Shown here piece after piece: positions 31,948 through 40,305 of a stretch of 40,305 nucleotides of DNA; positions within the stretch are counted from its first letter, which is position 1; the number at the start of each line of letters is the position of its first letter. The stretch is from Lysobacter sp. (GTDB lineage: Bacteria > Pseudomonadota > Gammaproteobacteria > Xanthomonadales > Xanthomonadaceae), in the NCBI GenBank assembly GCA_030151365.1, contig JASLDW010000007.1, forward strand, positions 1 through 40,305, written 5' to 3'. The position numbers and the translations under genes were made by a program. Under the pieces are notes generated by a model that had not been told where the DNA came from, did not search any database, and saw only the letters and a program-made list of their open reading frames with translations.

Positions 31948-33072
31948 GTGGCCGCAAGGCCGCTGACCGTCATGCAACTGCTGCCGGCGCTCGATGCCGG
32001 CGGTGTCGAGCGTTCGACCCTTGAAATCGCCGATGCGCTGGTACGCCATGGCCATCGCGCGCTGGTGGTGTCCGCCGGCGGGCGCATGCTGCCTGCGCTG
32101 GAAACGACCGGCGCACGCCATATCGCCCTCGATATCGGCCGCAAGTCCCTGCTGACGTTCCGCCACGTGCGCGCATTGCGGCGCCTGTTGCGCGAAGAAC
32201 GCGTCGATATCGTCCATGCGCGTTCGCGGCTGCCGGCCTGGATCAGCTGGCTGGCGCTGCGGGGAATGGCGAAAGACGAGAGGCCGCGCTTCGTCACCAC
32301 CGTGCATGGCCTGAATTCGCCGTCGCGCTACAGCGCGATCATGGCGCGCGGCGATCGCGTGATCTGCGTCTCGGAGACGGTGCGCGATTACGTGCTGCGC
32401 CAGTATCCGTGGACCGATCCGGCACGATTGCGGGTGATTCCGCGCGGCATCGACCCGCTGCACTATCCGCGCCGGGAAGGCGTCGACCATCAAGCCCGTG
32501 CGCAGGTCGCCGACCGCTGGCCGCGACTGGGCGGCAATGGCCCGTTGCTGTTGTTGCCCGGGCGCGGCACGCGCCTGAAGGGCCATGCCGACGCATTGCG
32601 CCTGCTCGCCGATTTGCGCAACGACGGCATCGATGCGCGTTTGTGGATGCCGGGCGCGCGCGTGCCCGATCGCGCCGACTACATCGCCGAACTGGAAGGT
32701 CAGGCGCGCGCGCTCGGCGTCATCGACGCCCTGGCCATCAGTGAACCGACGCATGCGCTCGCCGACGCCTATCGCGCCAGCGACCTGGTGCTGCAGTTGT
32801 CGCGCAAGCCGGAATCGTTCGGGCGCACCGTGGTCGAGGCGCTGGCCATCGGCGTGCCGGTGATCGGCTGGAACCACGGCGGCGTCGGCGAAGTGCTGGC
32901 GGCCTTGCTGCCGGAAGGACGGGTGGCGCCGGGCGATCGCGCCGCGCTGGCCGAACGCGCGCGGGCGTTCCTGCAACATCCGCCGGCGTTGCCGCAGCGG
33001 ATTCCGTACACTCTCTCGGCGATGCAACAAGCGACCCTCGATGTCTACGACGAATTCTCCAGAGAACAGTGA
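31948..33072 (+). CDS. Glycosyltransferase, GT4 family (GT-B fold)
   Basis: A 374-residue glycosyltransferase. The N-terminal half contains LLPALDAGGVERSTLEIADAL, the usual GT4 acceptor-side glycine motif, and VTTVHGLNSPSRYSAI. The C-terminal half has VIPRGIDPLHY, LLLPGRGTRLKGH, and the nucleotide-sugar motif ESFGRTVVEALAIGVPVIGW. It starts with GTG at 31948, four bases after the zinc-finger stop, and its end overlaps the O-antigen ligase gene by 32 bases. Context suggests lipopolysaccharide core or O-chain assembly in the cytoplasm; the sugar is unknown. Confidence 0.93.
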   Translation: MAARPLTVMQLLPALDAGGVERSTLEIADALVRHGHRALVVSAGGRMLPALETTGARHIALDIGRKSLLTFRHVRALRRLLREERVDIVHARSRLPAWISWLALRGMAKDERPRFVTTVHGLNSPSRYSAIMARGDRVICVSETVRDYVLRQYPWTDPARLRVIPRGIDPLHYPRREGVDHQARAQVADRWPRLGGNGPLLLLPGRGTRLKGHADALRLLADLRNDGIDARLWMPGARVPDRADYIAELEGQARALGVIDALAISEPTHALADAYRASDLVLQLSRKPESFGRTVVEALAIGVPVIGWNHGGVGEVLAALLPEGRVAPGDRAALAERARAFLQHPPALPQRIPYTLSAMQQATLDVYDEFSREQ

Positions 33073-34342
33073 TCCCACCGGTTGGCGCTGGGCGCCGATC
33101 TGGGTGCTGGCCTATGTCGCGATGTTGCCGGCGACGGGTATCGCCGAGGCGATCCTGTCGCTGGGTGCGCTGACCACCATCGGGCTGATGGCGTGGGCGC
33201 GTTTCCGCGGCACCTCGCGCCTGCTCAGTTCGCCGGCGTGGGCGCTCACCACCGCATTGTTCTTCGCCTACTGGTTGCCCGAGCTGATTTCCAGCATCGA
33301 CGCGGTGGAACCCGGGCAGGCGATCAGGAAGAGCCTGCTCGGATTGCGCTACTTGCCGTTCCTGTGGCTGGCGGCGATCGCCGTCGCGACGCCGCGTGCG
33401 CGCCGCATCACCTTCGGCGGCCTCGGCGTGATCGTCGGACTCTGGTGCGTCGATGCCCTGATCCAGCAGTTGACCGGCCACAGTCCGTGGTTCTCGGCGC
33501 TGGACGCGGCCAAGCAGGCGATCCAGCATCGTCCGATGTGTTCCGTCGCCAGCGCCGACCGCATCACCGGGCCGCTGGGCCCGTGCAATCCCAAGCTCGG
33601 CATCGTCCTTGCCAGTCTGTCGCCATTCGCGCTGTATGGCGCCAGGCGCATGTGGGGTCTGGTTGGCTGGCTGGTCATCGCGTTGCTGGTGGGCGTGGTG
33701 ATCGTGCTGGCGGGATCGCGCGCGTCATGGATCAGCTATGCGCTGGTGCTGCTGATATCCGGCTCGACCATCATGGGCTGGAAGCGGCTGCTCGGCGTGT
33801 TCGCCACCGGCGCGCTGGTCCTGGTCGTCGCCACCTTCACCGTGCCGCAGGTGCATGAACGCATCGAGCGCACGCGCATGGCGTTGGCGGGCGATCACAA
33901 TGACGTCGACGAAGCATCGGCCGGGCGATTGCGCATCTGGGGCGCGGCGGTCTGCATGATCCGCCAGCATCCGGTCAACGGCGTCGGCACCCGCGATTTC
34001 CGCGAGTCGTTTCCGGCCTGCGACCCGGAGCCGGGCGTGCGCGCGGCCTGGGGCGACGGTCCGGCCTTGCACGCGCACCAGCTGATCCTCGAAATCCTCA
34101 GCGAGACCGGGATCATCGGTTTGATCCTGTGGATCGCCGGCGCGGCGCTGGCATGGCGCGCCTGGCGATTCGCTTCCGTGGACGATCGCGAACGCGCGCG
34201 ACCGGCGATGCTGGCGCTGGGCGTGACGCTGTTCCCGTTCAATACCCATCTCGCGGTCTACTCCGCGTTCTGGGGCGGCATCACATTGTTGCTGGCGGCG
34301 CTCTACGCCGGCAGCCTGCTGTCGCGCGAGACCGGCAGCTGA
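33041..34342 (+). CDS. waaL: O-antigen ligase/polymerase (Wzy_C domain)
   Basis: A 433-residue membrane protein with many hydrophobic segments and one large periplasmic loop. The Wzy_C-type features are VLAGSRASWISYAL in the middle and, in the loop, SAGRLRIWGAAVCMIRQHP, VNGVGTRDF and HAHQLILEILSETGIIGLI. WaaL joins O-chain to lipid A-core at the periplasmic face; the related Wzy polymerases share this domain, so the choice is by context with GT4, GT2, LpxL and WaaA. The ATG at 33041 lies inside the preceding gene; the stop overlaps the next ATG as TGATG. Confidence 0.85.
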   Translation: MSTTNSPENSDPTGWRWAPIWVLAYVAMLPATGIAEAILSLGALTTIGLMAWARFRGTSRLLSSPAWALTTALFFAYWLPELISSIDAVEPGQAIRKSLLGLRYLPFLWLAAIAVATPRARRITFGGLGVIVGLWCVDALIQQLTGHSPWFSALDAAKQAIQHRPMCSVASADRITGPLGPCNPKLGIVLASLSPFALYGARRMWGLVGWLVIALLVGVVIVLAGSRASWISYALVLLISGSTIMGWKRLLGVFATGALVLVVATFTVPQVHERIERTRMALAGDHNDVDEASAGRLRIWGAAVCMIRQHPVNGVGTRDFRESFPACDPEPGVRAAWGDGPALHAHQLILEILSETGIIGLILWIAGAALAWRAWRFASVDDRERARPAMLALGVTLFPFNTHLAVYSAFWGGITLLLAALYAGSLLSRETGS

Positions 34343-35088
34343 TGCGCACGCCGCTGTCCGGCGTCGTCACCACCTTCAACAACGGCGCCACGCTGGCGCG
34401 CTGCCTCGACAGCCTGGCGTTTTGCGACGAGATCGTCGTGCTCGATTCCGGTTCGGACGACGCCACGCTGGAGATCGCCCGTGCCCGCGATGCGCGCATC
34501 CATGCGCAACCTTTCGCCGGTTATGGCCCGCAGAAACAGGCGGCGATCGATCTCGCGCAGCACGACTGGGTCCTGTTGCTCGATGCCGACGAATTCGTCG
34601 AAGCCGATGCAACGCAAGCGATCGCGCGCGAACTGGAATCGCCGCGCGCCGACGGTTATCGCCTCGAGCGCCAGGAATGGCTGTTCTGGCGCTGGCCGCA
34701 TCGCGGGACGCGCGGCAATCGCCAGCTTCGGCTGTTCCGCAAGTCGATGGGCGGAATGAATTCGGTGCCGGTGCACGCCGCGCCCGAGGTGCAGGGCCGC
34801 GTGCTCGATCTTCCGGTGGTGTTCCGCCATTACGGCGAACCCGATCTCGCCACCCGCGTCGAGAAGATCAATCGCTATTCCAGCGGATTGGTCGAACACA
34901 CGCGCGGCAAGCGCAAGCCGTTGATGGCGCTGCGATTGCTGATCTATCCGAGCATCGCCTTTCTGAAGCTATACGTTGGCAAGCGCTATTTCCTCAATGG
35001 CTGGGCCGGTTTCTTCGCGGCGCGCACGCAGGCGTTCTACGCGTTCCTGAAATACGCGAAGGTGGTTGAGGCGCAGCGGCGCGACTGA
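34342..35088 (+). CDS. Glycosyltransferase, GT2 family (WaaE/KdtX-like)
   Basis: A 248-residue GT-A glycosyltransferase. The N-terminal motifs are LSGVVTTFNNGATLARCLDSL, EIVVLDSGSDDATLEIA, AQPFAGYGPQKQAA, and VLLLDADEFVEAD, the DxD-type metal site. The Trp-rich QEWLFWRWPHRGTRGNRQLR and HAAPEVQG segments follow as in WaaE-like lipopolysaccharide core glucosyltransferases. It ends a tightly overlapping set of three envelope genes and stops exactly where the minus-strand acyltransferase ends. Confidence 0.92.
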   Translation: MRTPLSGVVTTFNNGATLARCLDSLAFCDEIVVLDSGSDDATLEIARARDARIHAQPFAGYGPQKQAAIDLAQHDWVLLLDADEFVEADATQAIARELESPRADGYRLERQEWLFWRWPHRGTRGNRQLRLFRKSMGGMNSVPVHAAPEVQGRVLDLPVVFRHYGEPDLATRVEKINRYSSGLVEHTRGKRKPLMALRLLIYPSIAFLKLYVGKRYFLNGWAGFFAARTQAFYAFLKYAKVVEAQRRD

Positions 35089-35994
35089 TCAACGCGCGTA
35101 CAACGACACCCCGTCCGGCTGCCGCTTGAAGCGCCGATGGATCCACAGATACTGCGTCGGCGCCGCGCGCACCATCGCCTCGATCGCGGCGTTCACCGCG
35201 GTCGCGTCCGCCACCGTGTCGTCGCCCGGGAACGGCTCGAGCGGGTCGCCGACGCGCAGGATGTAGCGATCGCCCTCGCGGTGGTGGAAGAACGGCACCA
35301 CCGCGCAGCCGGTCAACCGCGCGAGCTGGTGCGTCGCGTTGATGGTCGATGCCGGCACGCCGAAGAACGGCGCGAACACCGTGTCCTTGCCGCGCATGTC
35401 CTGGTCGGGCGCATACCACAGCACGCCGCCTTTCCTGAGATGGCGGACCGCGCCGCGGATGTCGTCGTTGGGGAACATCGCGCTGGCGTAGCGCAGGCGA
35501 CCGCGCATCACCGCGTCTTCCATCACCGGGCTGCGGTAGCGGCGATACATGCCGGCCAGCGGCACGTGGTCGCACATCAGGCGCCCGCACAGTTCCAGCG
35601 TCATGAAGTGGCCGGAGACCAGCAGCACTCCGCGCCCCTGCGCCTGCAGCGCCTGGATCTTCTCCACGCCTTCGACCGTCGCGGTCGCGCGCATGGCGTC
35701 GACGCTTCCCCACCACGCCCGCGCGAATTCGAACACGCCAATGCCGAGATCGCGGAAGCTGTCGCGCAGCAATGCGTCACGCGCGTCCTCGCTCAGCTGC
35801 GGGAAGCACAGGTCGATATTGGTGCGGGCGGCGCGGCGGCGATCGGGCAGCAGCCACATCAGCATGCGGCCCAGGCCGGCGCCGATCGCGCGTTGCAGGC
35901 CCCAGGGCAGGCGCGCGAGTCCGTACAGGCAGGTCACGCCGACGCGGGCCGGGAGGTCTTTCAGGTGGAATCGCGGGGAAGTCGGTGCAGCCAT
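35089..35994 (-). CDS. lpxL: Lipid A biosynthesis acyltransferase (LpxL/HtrB-like)
   Basis: A 301-residue inner-membrane acyltransferase. The catalytic HX4E motif is SGHFMTLELCGR (His129, Glu134). Other family motifs are ARTNIDLCFPQLSE, MYRRYRSP, PDQDMRGKDTVFAPFFG and the final YLWIHRRFKRQP. It adds a secondary acyl chain to Kdo-lipid A, and the neighbouring waaA supplies the Kdo. It is convergent with the GT2 gene with no bases between stops and divergent from waaA (48 bases). Whether it is LpxL or LpxM cannot be decided from sequence alone. Confidence 0.9.
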   Translation of the reverse strand: MAAPTSPRFHLKDLPARVGVTCLYGLARLPWGLQRAIGAGLGRMLMWLLPDRRRAARTNIDLCFPQLSEDARDALLRDSFRDLGIGVFEFARAWWGSVDAMRATATVEGVEKIQALQAQGRGVLLVSGHFMTLELCGRLMCDHVPLAGMYRRYRSPVMEDAVMRGRLRYASAMFPNDDIRGAVRHLRKGGVLWYAPDQDMRGKDTVFAPFFGVPASTINATHQLARLTGCAVVPFFHHREGDRYILRVGDPLEPFPGDDTVADATAVNAAIEAMVRAAPTQYLWIHRRFKRQPDGVSLYAR

Positions 35995-36042
35995 CGCGCA
36001 AGTCTAGCCAACGATGGCGCCGGAAGCCCTAGACTTGGCGCC

Positions 36043-37338
36043 ATGCGATCCGATGCCGTCGAGCGGATGTTGCGCAGCGCTTACTCGGCGGTGCTCTATC
36101 TCCTGCTTCCCGTCACCATCTACCACCTCGTCTGGCGCGGGTTCCGCCAGCGTGGCTATTTCCAGCGCTGGAGCGAGCGCTACGGCTATTACCCCGGAAC
36201 CGCGCCGGAAGCGCGTCCGACCATCTGGCTGCATGCGGTGTCGGTGGGCGAGGTGAACGCCGCCGCGCCGCTGGTCGAGGCCTTGCTGGCGCGCCGGCCG
36301 CATGTGCCGCTGGTGATCACCAGCATCACCCCGACCGGTTCCGAACGCGTCCAGGCGTTGTGGGGCGATCGCGTGCGCCATGTCTACCTGCCTTACGACC
36401 TGCCCGGCGCGATGCGGCGCTTCCTCGCGCAATTCCGTCCGGCTTGCGCGCTGCTGATGGAAACCGAGTTGTGGCCGAACCTGCTGTTCGCCTGCCGCGA
36501 TGCAGGCGTCCCGGTATCGATCGTCAATGCGCGCCTGTCCGAGCGCTCGTTGCGCGGCTACCAGGTGCTGGCGCCGCTGATCGGTCGGGCGCTGCAGACC
36601 GTGCGTCGCGTCTGCGCACAGGGGCACGCCGATGCCAGGCGGTACGTGCGACTCGGTGCGCGTCCGGAAGCGACGGTGGAGACCGGCAACCTCAAATACG
36701 ATGTCGCCGAACTGGACGGCCTCGATGCCTTCGTCGCTGTCTTCCACGCGCATGCCGGCATGCGCCCGACCTGGATCGCGGCGAGCACCCATCCCGACGA
36801 GGAAACCGCGGTCCTGGTCGCGCATCGCATGTTGCGGCAGGCCTATCCGGATGCGTTGATGCTGTGGGCGCCGCGCCACCCCGAGCGCTTCAAGGCGGCC
36901 TACGAACAGGCGCGCAGTTTCGGCTTCCGCACCTACTCGCGTTCCTACCAGCCGCTGCCGGCGGGCGACAACGCGGTCTTCGTGGTCGATACGCTGGGCG
37001 AACTCGGGCGCTTCTACGCCTGCGCCGATGTCGCCTTCGTCGGCGGCAGCCTGCAGCCGATCGGCGGCCACAACCTGCTGGAGCCGGCGGCGGTCGGCGT
37101 GCCGATCCTCACCGGACCGCATTTGCACAATTTCACGGATATCGCGCGCCAGCTGTCGGCGGTCGGCGCGATGGAAATCGTCGACAGCCCGGAGGCGCTC
37201 GGCGAGCGCCTGATCGAATTGCTGGGATCGGACGAGTTGCGCGCGCGCATGGGCGAGGCCGGGCGCGCGCTGGTGGTCGATGGCCGCGGTGCGCTGGAGC
37301 GCACGTGGCAGGCGATCAGCGACAGCCTGCCCGGGTGA
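36043..37338 (+). CDS. waaA: 3-deoxy-D-manno-octulosonic acid transferase
   Basis: A 431-residue GT30 enzyme that transfers Kdo to lipid A precursor at the inner membrane. An N-terminal membrane anchor (SAVLYLLLPVTIYHLVWRGF) is followed by WLHAVSVGEVNAAAPLVEAL with the catalytic Glu70, TPTGSERVQ, LMETELWPNLL, and the donor site AASTHPDEE, FVGGSLQPIGGHNLLEPAA. All key motifs are present. The ATG at 36043 starts a standard N-terminus; Met at 36067 is an alternative. It converges with tolC, 7 bases apart. Confidence 0.96.
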   Translation: MRSDAVERMLRSAYSAVLYLLLPVTIYHLVWRGFRQRGYFQRWSERYGYYPGTAPEARPTIWLHAVSVGEVNAAAPLVEALLARRPHVPLVITSITPTGSERVQALWGDRVRHVYLPYDLPGAMRRFLAQFRPACALLMETELWPNLLFACRDAGVPVSIVNARLSERSLRGYQVLAPLIGRALQTVRRVCAQGHADARRYVRLGARPEATVETGNLKYDVAELDGLDAFVAVFHAHAGMRPTWIAASTHPDEETAVLVAHRMLRQAYPDALMLWAPRHPERFKAAYEQARSFGFRTYSRSYQPLPAGDNAVFVVDTLGELGRFYACADVAFVGGSLQPIGGHNLLEPAAVGVPILTGPHLHNFTDIARQLSAVGAMEIVDSPEALGERLIELLGSDELRARMGEAGRALVVDGRGALERTWQAISDSLPG

Positions 37339-37345
37339 AAGCGCC

Positions 37346-38824
37346 TTAGCGGCGCGATTTCTTCTTGCTCTTGGCCTTGGTCGGCGCCGGCTTGCTGGTG
37401 GTGGTCGACTGCGTGGCATCCGGCGTCGAGGCGGCGGAATCCGCAACCGTCGGCACCTGTCCGGCCGGAACCGTCAGCAGGCGGTTCACGGCCTCCACGT
37501 CGGCGACGTCGAGCGTGCCCGCGGCCTGCTTCAGTGCCAGTTGGGACTGCAGGAAGTTGTACTTCGCCAGTGAATAGTTCTGGCGTGCGTTGAACAGGTT
37601 CTGTTCGTTGATCAGCACGTCGATCACCGTGCGGGTGCCGACTTCGAGGCCGACCTGCGAAGCGTCATAGGCGCTCTGCGCGGCGACCAGGGCGAGGCGG
37701 CGGGCTTCCACCGCGCTCACGCCCGCGACTAGCGACTGGTAGGCGTTGCGGGTGGTGCGCTCCACCGAGCGGCGCTGCTGTTCGTACTGGTCCTGTGCGG
37801 CATCGCGCTGCGCGATGGCCTGGCGCACCTGCGACGAGGTACGACCGCCATTGAAGATCGGCACGCTCAGGGTCAGGCCGATGCTGGGGCCATGGCTCCA
37901 GCCGTCGGCGTTGTTGCCGTTGCCCGACCAGCTGCGATTGGCGCCATAGCTGCCGTTGGCATTCAGGATCGGCAGATAGCCGGCGCGGTTGGCGGAGATG
38001 TTGTCCTCGGCCGCCTGTACCGCATAACGCTGGGCCTGCAGCGAAGGATTGGTGTCGACGGCGCGCTTCACCCAGTCGTCGACGCCGCCTTCCGGCGGCA
38101 ACGATGGACGGAAGTCGTCCGGCAACGCCATCAGCGCGCGGATCGGCTTGCCGGTGATTTCGGCCAGCGCCTGGTAGGCGTCTTCCAGCGTGTTGCGCTG
38201 GACGATGGTGTTGGCGCGCGCGGCGTCGTACTGCGCGCGCGCTTCATGGACGTCGGTGATCGGCGCCAGGCCGACTTCGAGGCGCTTGCTGGCGAAGTCG
38301 AACTGCTTCTTCAGCGCGGTTTCCGAGGCTTCCGCGGCAGCCAGCGTTTCCATCGCCACCAGCACGTTGAAATAGGCTTGCGAAGTGCGGGTGATCAGGG
38401 CGTCGCCGGCGGCCTCGTACTGGTATTCGCCGGATTTGCCCTGGGCCTTGGCGGCCCGGAGACTGTCGTACGTCCCGCGATTGAAGATCACCTGGTCAAC
38501 ACGCACGCCGACGCTGGCGGTGCGCGAGGTCGTGGTGCTGCCGCTCAGGCGGATCGGTGCGCCGGTGATCGAATCGTAGGTATAGCCGCCGCCAGGCGAG
38601 GACGTGCGGTTGGCGCTGCCGGAAGCGGAGCCGTTGATCTGCGGAAGCAGCTGCGAGCGCGCTTGCACGGCGCCTTCCTTGCTGGAACGCATGCTGGCTT
38701 CGGCCGCCTGCAACTGCGGGTCGGCGGTGCGCGCGATCCGGTAGGTCTGCAGCAGGTCCTCGCCGTGGACGGCCAGGGGCGCCAGGGCAAGAGCGAGGGC
38801 GAGGCTGAGGGAACGGCGATGCAT
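37346..38824 (-). CDS. tolC: TolC-family outer-membrane export channel
   Basis: A 492-residue outer-membrane efflux protein. The signal peptide (MHRRSLSLALALALAPLAVHG) is followed by the two repeated TolC halves: LLQTYRIARTADPQLQAAEAS, VDQVIFNRGTYDSLRAAKAQG, and AYFNVLVAMETLAAAE in the first; VPIFNGGRTSSQVRQAIAQ, EVGTRTVIDVLINEQNLFNA and ARQNYSLAKYNFLQSQLALK in the second. The C-terminal 50 residues are a low-complexity Thr/Ser/Lys tail. It works with ABC or RND pumps and type I secretion. The pcm gene lies 23 bases upstream on the same strand. Confidence 0.96.
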   Translation of the reverse strand: MHRRSLSLALALALAPLAVHGEDLLQTYRIARTADPQLQAAEASMRSSKEGAVQARSQLLPQINGSASGSANRTSSPGGGYTYDSITGAPIRLSGSTTTSRTASVGVRVDQVIFNRGTYDSLRAAKAQGKSGEYQYEAAGDALITRTSQAYFNVLVAMETLAAAEASETALKKQFDFASKRLEVGLAPITDVHEARAQYDAARANTIVQRNTLEDAYQALAEITGKPIRALMALPDDFRPSLPPEGGVDDWVKRAVDTNPSLQAQRYAVQAAEDNISANRAGYLPILNANGSYGANRSWSGNGNNADGWSHGPSIGLTLSVPIFNGGRTSSQVRQAIAQRDAAQDQYEQQRRSVERTTRNAYQSLVAGVSAVEARRLALVAAQSAYDASQVGLEVGTRTVIDVLINEQNLFNARQNYSLAKYNFLQSQLALKQAAGTLDVADVEAVNRLLTVPAGQVPTVADSAASTPDATQSTTTSKPAPTKAKSKKKSRR

Positions 38825-38847
38825 GGGCGGCTCTCGAAAACGGATGA

Positions 38848-39492
38848 TTAAAGGGTGAAGCGAGGCGTCGGCGCCCCGCCCTTGAGATAGCGCAGGTCGG
38901 TCTCGAACAGCGAGTCGACGCTGCCGTCGGCGTGGACGCGGACCGCCTGCATCGCCGGCGATTCGCCGTGGACGATGAACATGCGGCCGGCCGGGGCCAA
39001 CCATTCGCGGAAGTGTGCGGGGATGGCAGCGACGGCACCAGTGACACAAATCACGTCAAAGTGCTGACTGCCGGTCCAGGCGTAGGCATCGGCCGCCTCG
39101 ACGACGGCGTTGGCGACGCCTTGGGCGGCCAGCGTGGCGCGGGCGCGATCGGCCAATTCCGGGTCGATTTCCAGGCTGGTCACTTCGCGCGCGAGGCGGG
39201 CCAGGCAGGCGGTCAGGTAACCGCTGCCGGTGCCGATCTCGAGGACGGACTCATTGGCCTGCGGCAAGAGGGCTTGCAGGGCGCGGCCTTCGACCACCGG
39301 TTTCAGCATCGATTCGCCGTTGCCGAGCGGAAGCTCCATGTCGGTATAGGCCAGCGCGCGCAGCGCTTCCGGCACGAACTGTTCCCGCGGAACGGTCACC
39401 AGGGTGTCGAGCACGCGCGGGTCGAGCACTTCCCACGGGCGGACCTGTTGTTCCACCATGGTTTCGCGGGTTTTGGCGTAGTCGATCGACAT
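38848..39492 (-). CDS. pcm: Protein-L-isoaspartate O-methyltransferase
   Basis: A 214-residue methyltransferase that repairs isoaspartate residues in aged proteins using S-adenosylmethionine. Motifs are MVEQQVRPWEVLDPRVLD, VPREQFVPEALRALAYTD, the cofactor site SVLEIGTGSGYLTACLARLA and VTSLEIDPELA. It lies just upstream of tolC, an arrangement I recall from Xanthomonas relatives, so the two may be co-transcribed. The ATG at 39492 opens the usual N-terminus. Confidence 0.94.
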   Translation of the reverse strand: MSIDYAKTRETMVEQQVRPWEVLDPRVLDTLVTVPREQFVPEALRALAYTDMELPLGNGESMLKPVVEGRALQALLPQANESVLEIGTGSGYLTACLARLAREVTSLEIDPELADRARATLAAQGVANAVVEAADAYAWTGSQHFDVICVTGAVAAIPAHFREWLAPAGRMFIVHGESPAMQAVRVHADGSVDSLFETDLRYLKGGAPTPRFTL

Positions 39493-39590
39493 TGCTGGAG
39501 CGGCCTGGAGCGAGGGGACGTCAAGTTTAACTTCAACGCCCCGTAGCGGGTTCGGATGACTGCGCCAGCATTCCAGCCCGGGGTGAATGG

Positions 39591-39626
39591 CCTAAGTGCC
39601 ATTAGTCACCGAACCTAAGTCACCGA
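39591..39626 (-). promoter_or_regulatory. Repeated TAAGTCACC words between tetR and pcm
   Basis: CCTAAGTG (39591-39598), TTAGTCACCGA (39602-39613 region) and CCTAAGTCACCGA (39614-39626) form three similar words spaced about 12 bp. The last covers the tetR stop. They may be a regulator site for pcm-tolC; the rest of 39493-39614 shows nothing clear. Confidence 0.3.
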
Positions 39627-40274
39627 TTTGGCTTCCGGCGCCCTGGCGGGGGCGTAGGCACGCAGGAACAGGTCGACCGCGCTGGCCAGGTAGGCATCGG
39701 TTTCTTCCCCCGGCGCGTGGCGCTGCACGCCGTAGCCGAGTTGGGCGAAGAGGTCGCCGCGCAGCAGCGACAAAAGATGAACAGTGGCGAACTGCGGGTT
39801 TTCGATGTCCAGCATGCCGCGGTCGATGAAACGGATCAGGGTCTCGGTGAGGAAAGCGTTGATCCGCGCCGGCCCCAGGTTCCAGATTTCCAGGCTGAGC
39901 TGTGGCGGGGTGTCCGCGGTGCGCATCAGCATCCGGCGGCCGGCGACCGTGGCCGGCAGGATCAGATAGGCGTGATAGACGTGACCGAAGGCGAGCAGGG
40001 CGCCGCGCAGGTCGTTCTCGTCCCAGTCGCGGAAGAGCGCTTCCGGCACGCTGTGTTCGTAATGGTCGCGGACGGCAGCGACGAACAGGGAGGTCTTGTC
40101 GCCGAAGTGGCTGTAGAGGGTGAGCTTGGAGACGCCGGCGCGGTCGGCCACTTCCTGCATGTTGGCCTGGGCGAAGCCGCGGTCGAGAAACAGTTCCTTG
40201 GCCGCAGCGAGGATGGCTTCGTGCTTGGCGGGATCCTTGGGGCGTCCGGCAGACCGTACGGGTGCGTCTTCCAT
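39615..40274 (-). CDS. TetR-family transcriptional regulator
   Basis: A 219-residue repressor. The helix-turn-helix is at residues about 20-65 (ILAAAKELFLDRGFAQANMQ, EVADRAGVSKLTLYSHFGDK). The C-terminal ligand domain is helical with FRDWDENDLRGALLAFGHVY and RMLMRTADTPPQLS, as in TetR_C_7-like regulators. It lies upstream of pcm-tolC on the same strand, so it may control export genes, a common pairing. The ATG at 40274 is 31 bases from the window's right edge. Confidence 0.93.
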   Translation of the reverse strand: MEDAPVRSAGRPKDPAKHEAILAAAKELFLDRGFAQANMQEVADRAGVSKLTLYSHFGDKTSLFVAAVRDHYEHSVPEALFRDWDENDLRGALLAFGHVYHAYLILPATVAGRRMLMRTADTPPQLSLEIWNLGPARINAFLTETLIRFIDRGMLDIENPQFATVHLLSLLRGDLFAQLGYGVQRHAPGEETDAYLASAVDLFLRAYAPARAPEAKSVT

Positions 40275-40305
40275 GACCCGAATCTTATCGGATGGCCAGT
40301 GGTGC

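Noticed and set aside
35137..36042. A 302-codon upstream extension of waaA
   Set aside because: It runs antisense through lpxL, and the true WaaA N-terminus with its membrane anchor begins at 36043.

Overview
The window is bacterial and GC-rich. Gene content and order suggest a gammaproteobacterium of the Xanthomonadales/Lysobacterales: waaA convergent with tolC, then pcm and a TetR gene, plus glnE, a CHCC zinc-finger protein and an O-antigen ligase cluster. The assignment rests on recalled gene order, not on a database comparison.

Left edge (1-832): the 3' end of hrpB, then a tRNA-Ile(CAU) gene whose anticodon loop is split after the anticodon by an ORF-less 233-nt group I intron. Positions 818-9508 look like an integrated mobile element. 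It has a P4-type tyrosine integrase just after the tRNA, duplicated arm-like blocks near both ends, and a short copy of the tRNA 3' end at the far side. Inside are a two-gene unknown unit, an AlpA-type regulator, a replication protein, a KilA-N/ANT antirepressor and a 471-residue virion-like protein. A long gene-poor stretch with RNA-like hairpins follows, and then a membrane protein. No capsid, terminase or tail genes are present, so the element is either a phage-satellite-like island or a strongly reduced prophage.

Chromosomal regulators and surface proteins (9546-22383): a minus-strand operon of an AraC regulator, a small membrane protein and a CPBP protease; a LuxR-type regulator; and a HipA-family kinase of the YjjJ/HipH type behind three copies of a 10-mer. 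Next is an apparent operon of a trimeric autotransporter adhesin (type Vc), a 1934-residue classical autotransporter (type Va) and a single-domain globin.

Gas/redox-flavoured cluster (21946-25867): globin, VOC protein, PPOX-like flavoprotein, a PPOX-GAF-winged-helix-like fusion and a hemerythrin-domain protein. The grouping suggests O2/NO or redox sensing, but that is inference.

Housekeeping and envelope part (26049-40274): glnE; a convergent ELM1-like protein; a compact plus-strand run of a RutE-like nitroreductase, YceI, pirin, CHCC zinc finger, GT4 glycosyltransferase, O-antigen ligase and GT2 glycosyltransferase; a convergent LpxL-like acyltransferase; then waaA, and minus-strand tolC, pcm and tetR. 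Together these serve lipopolysaccharide assembly and envelope export.
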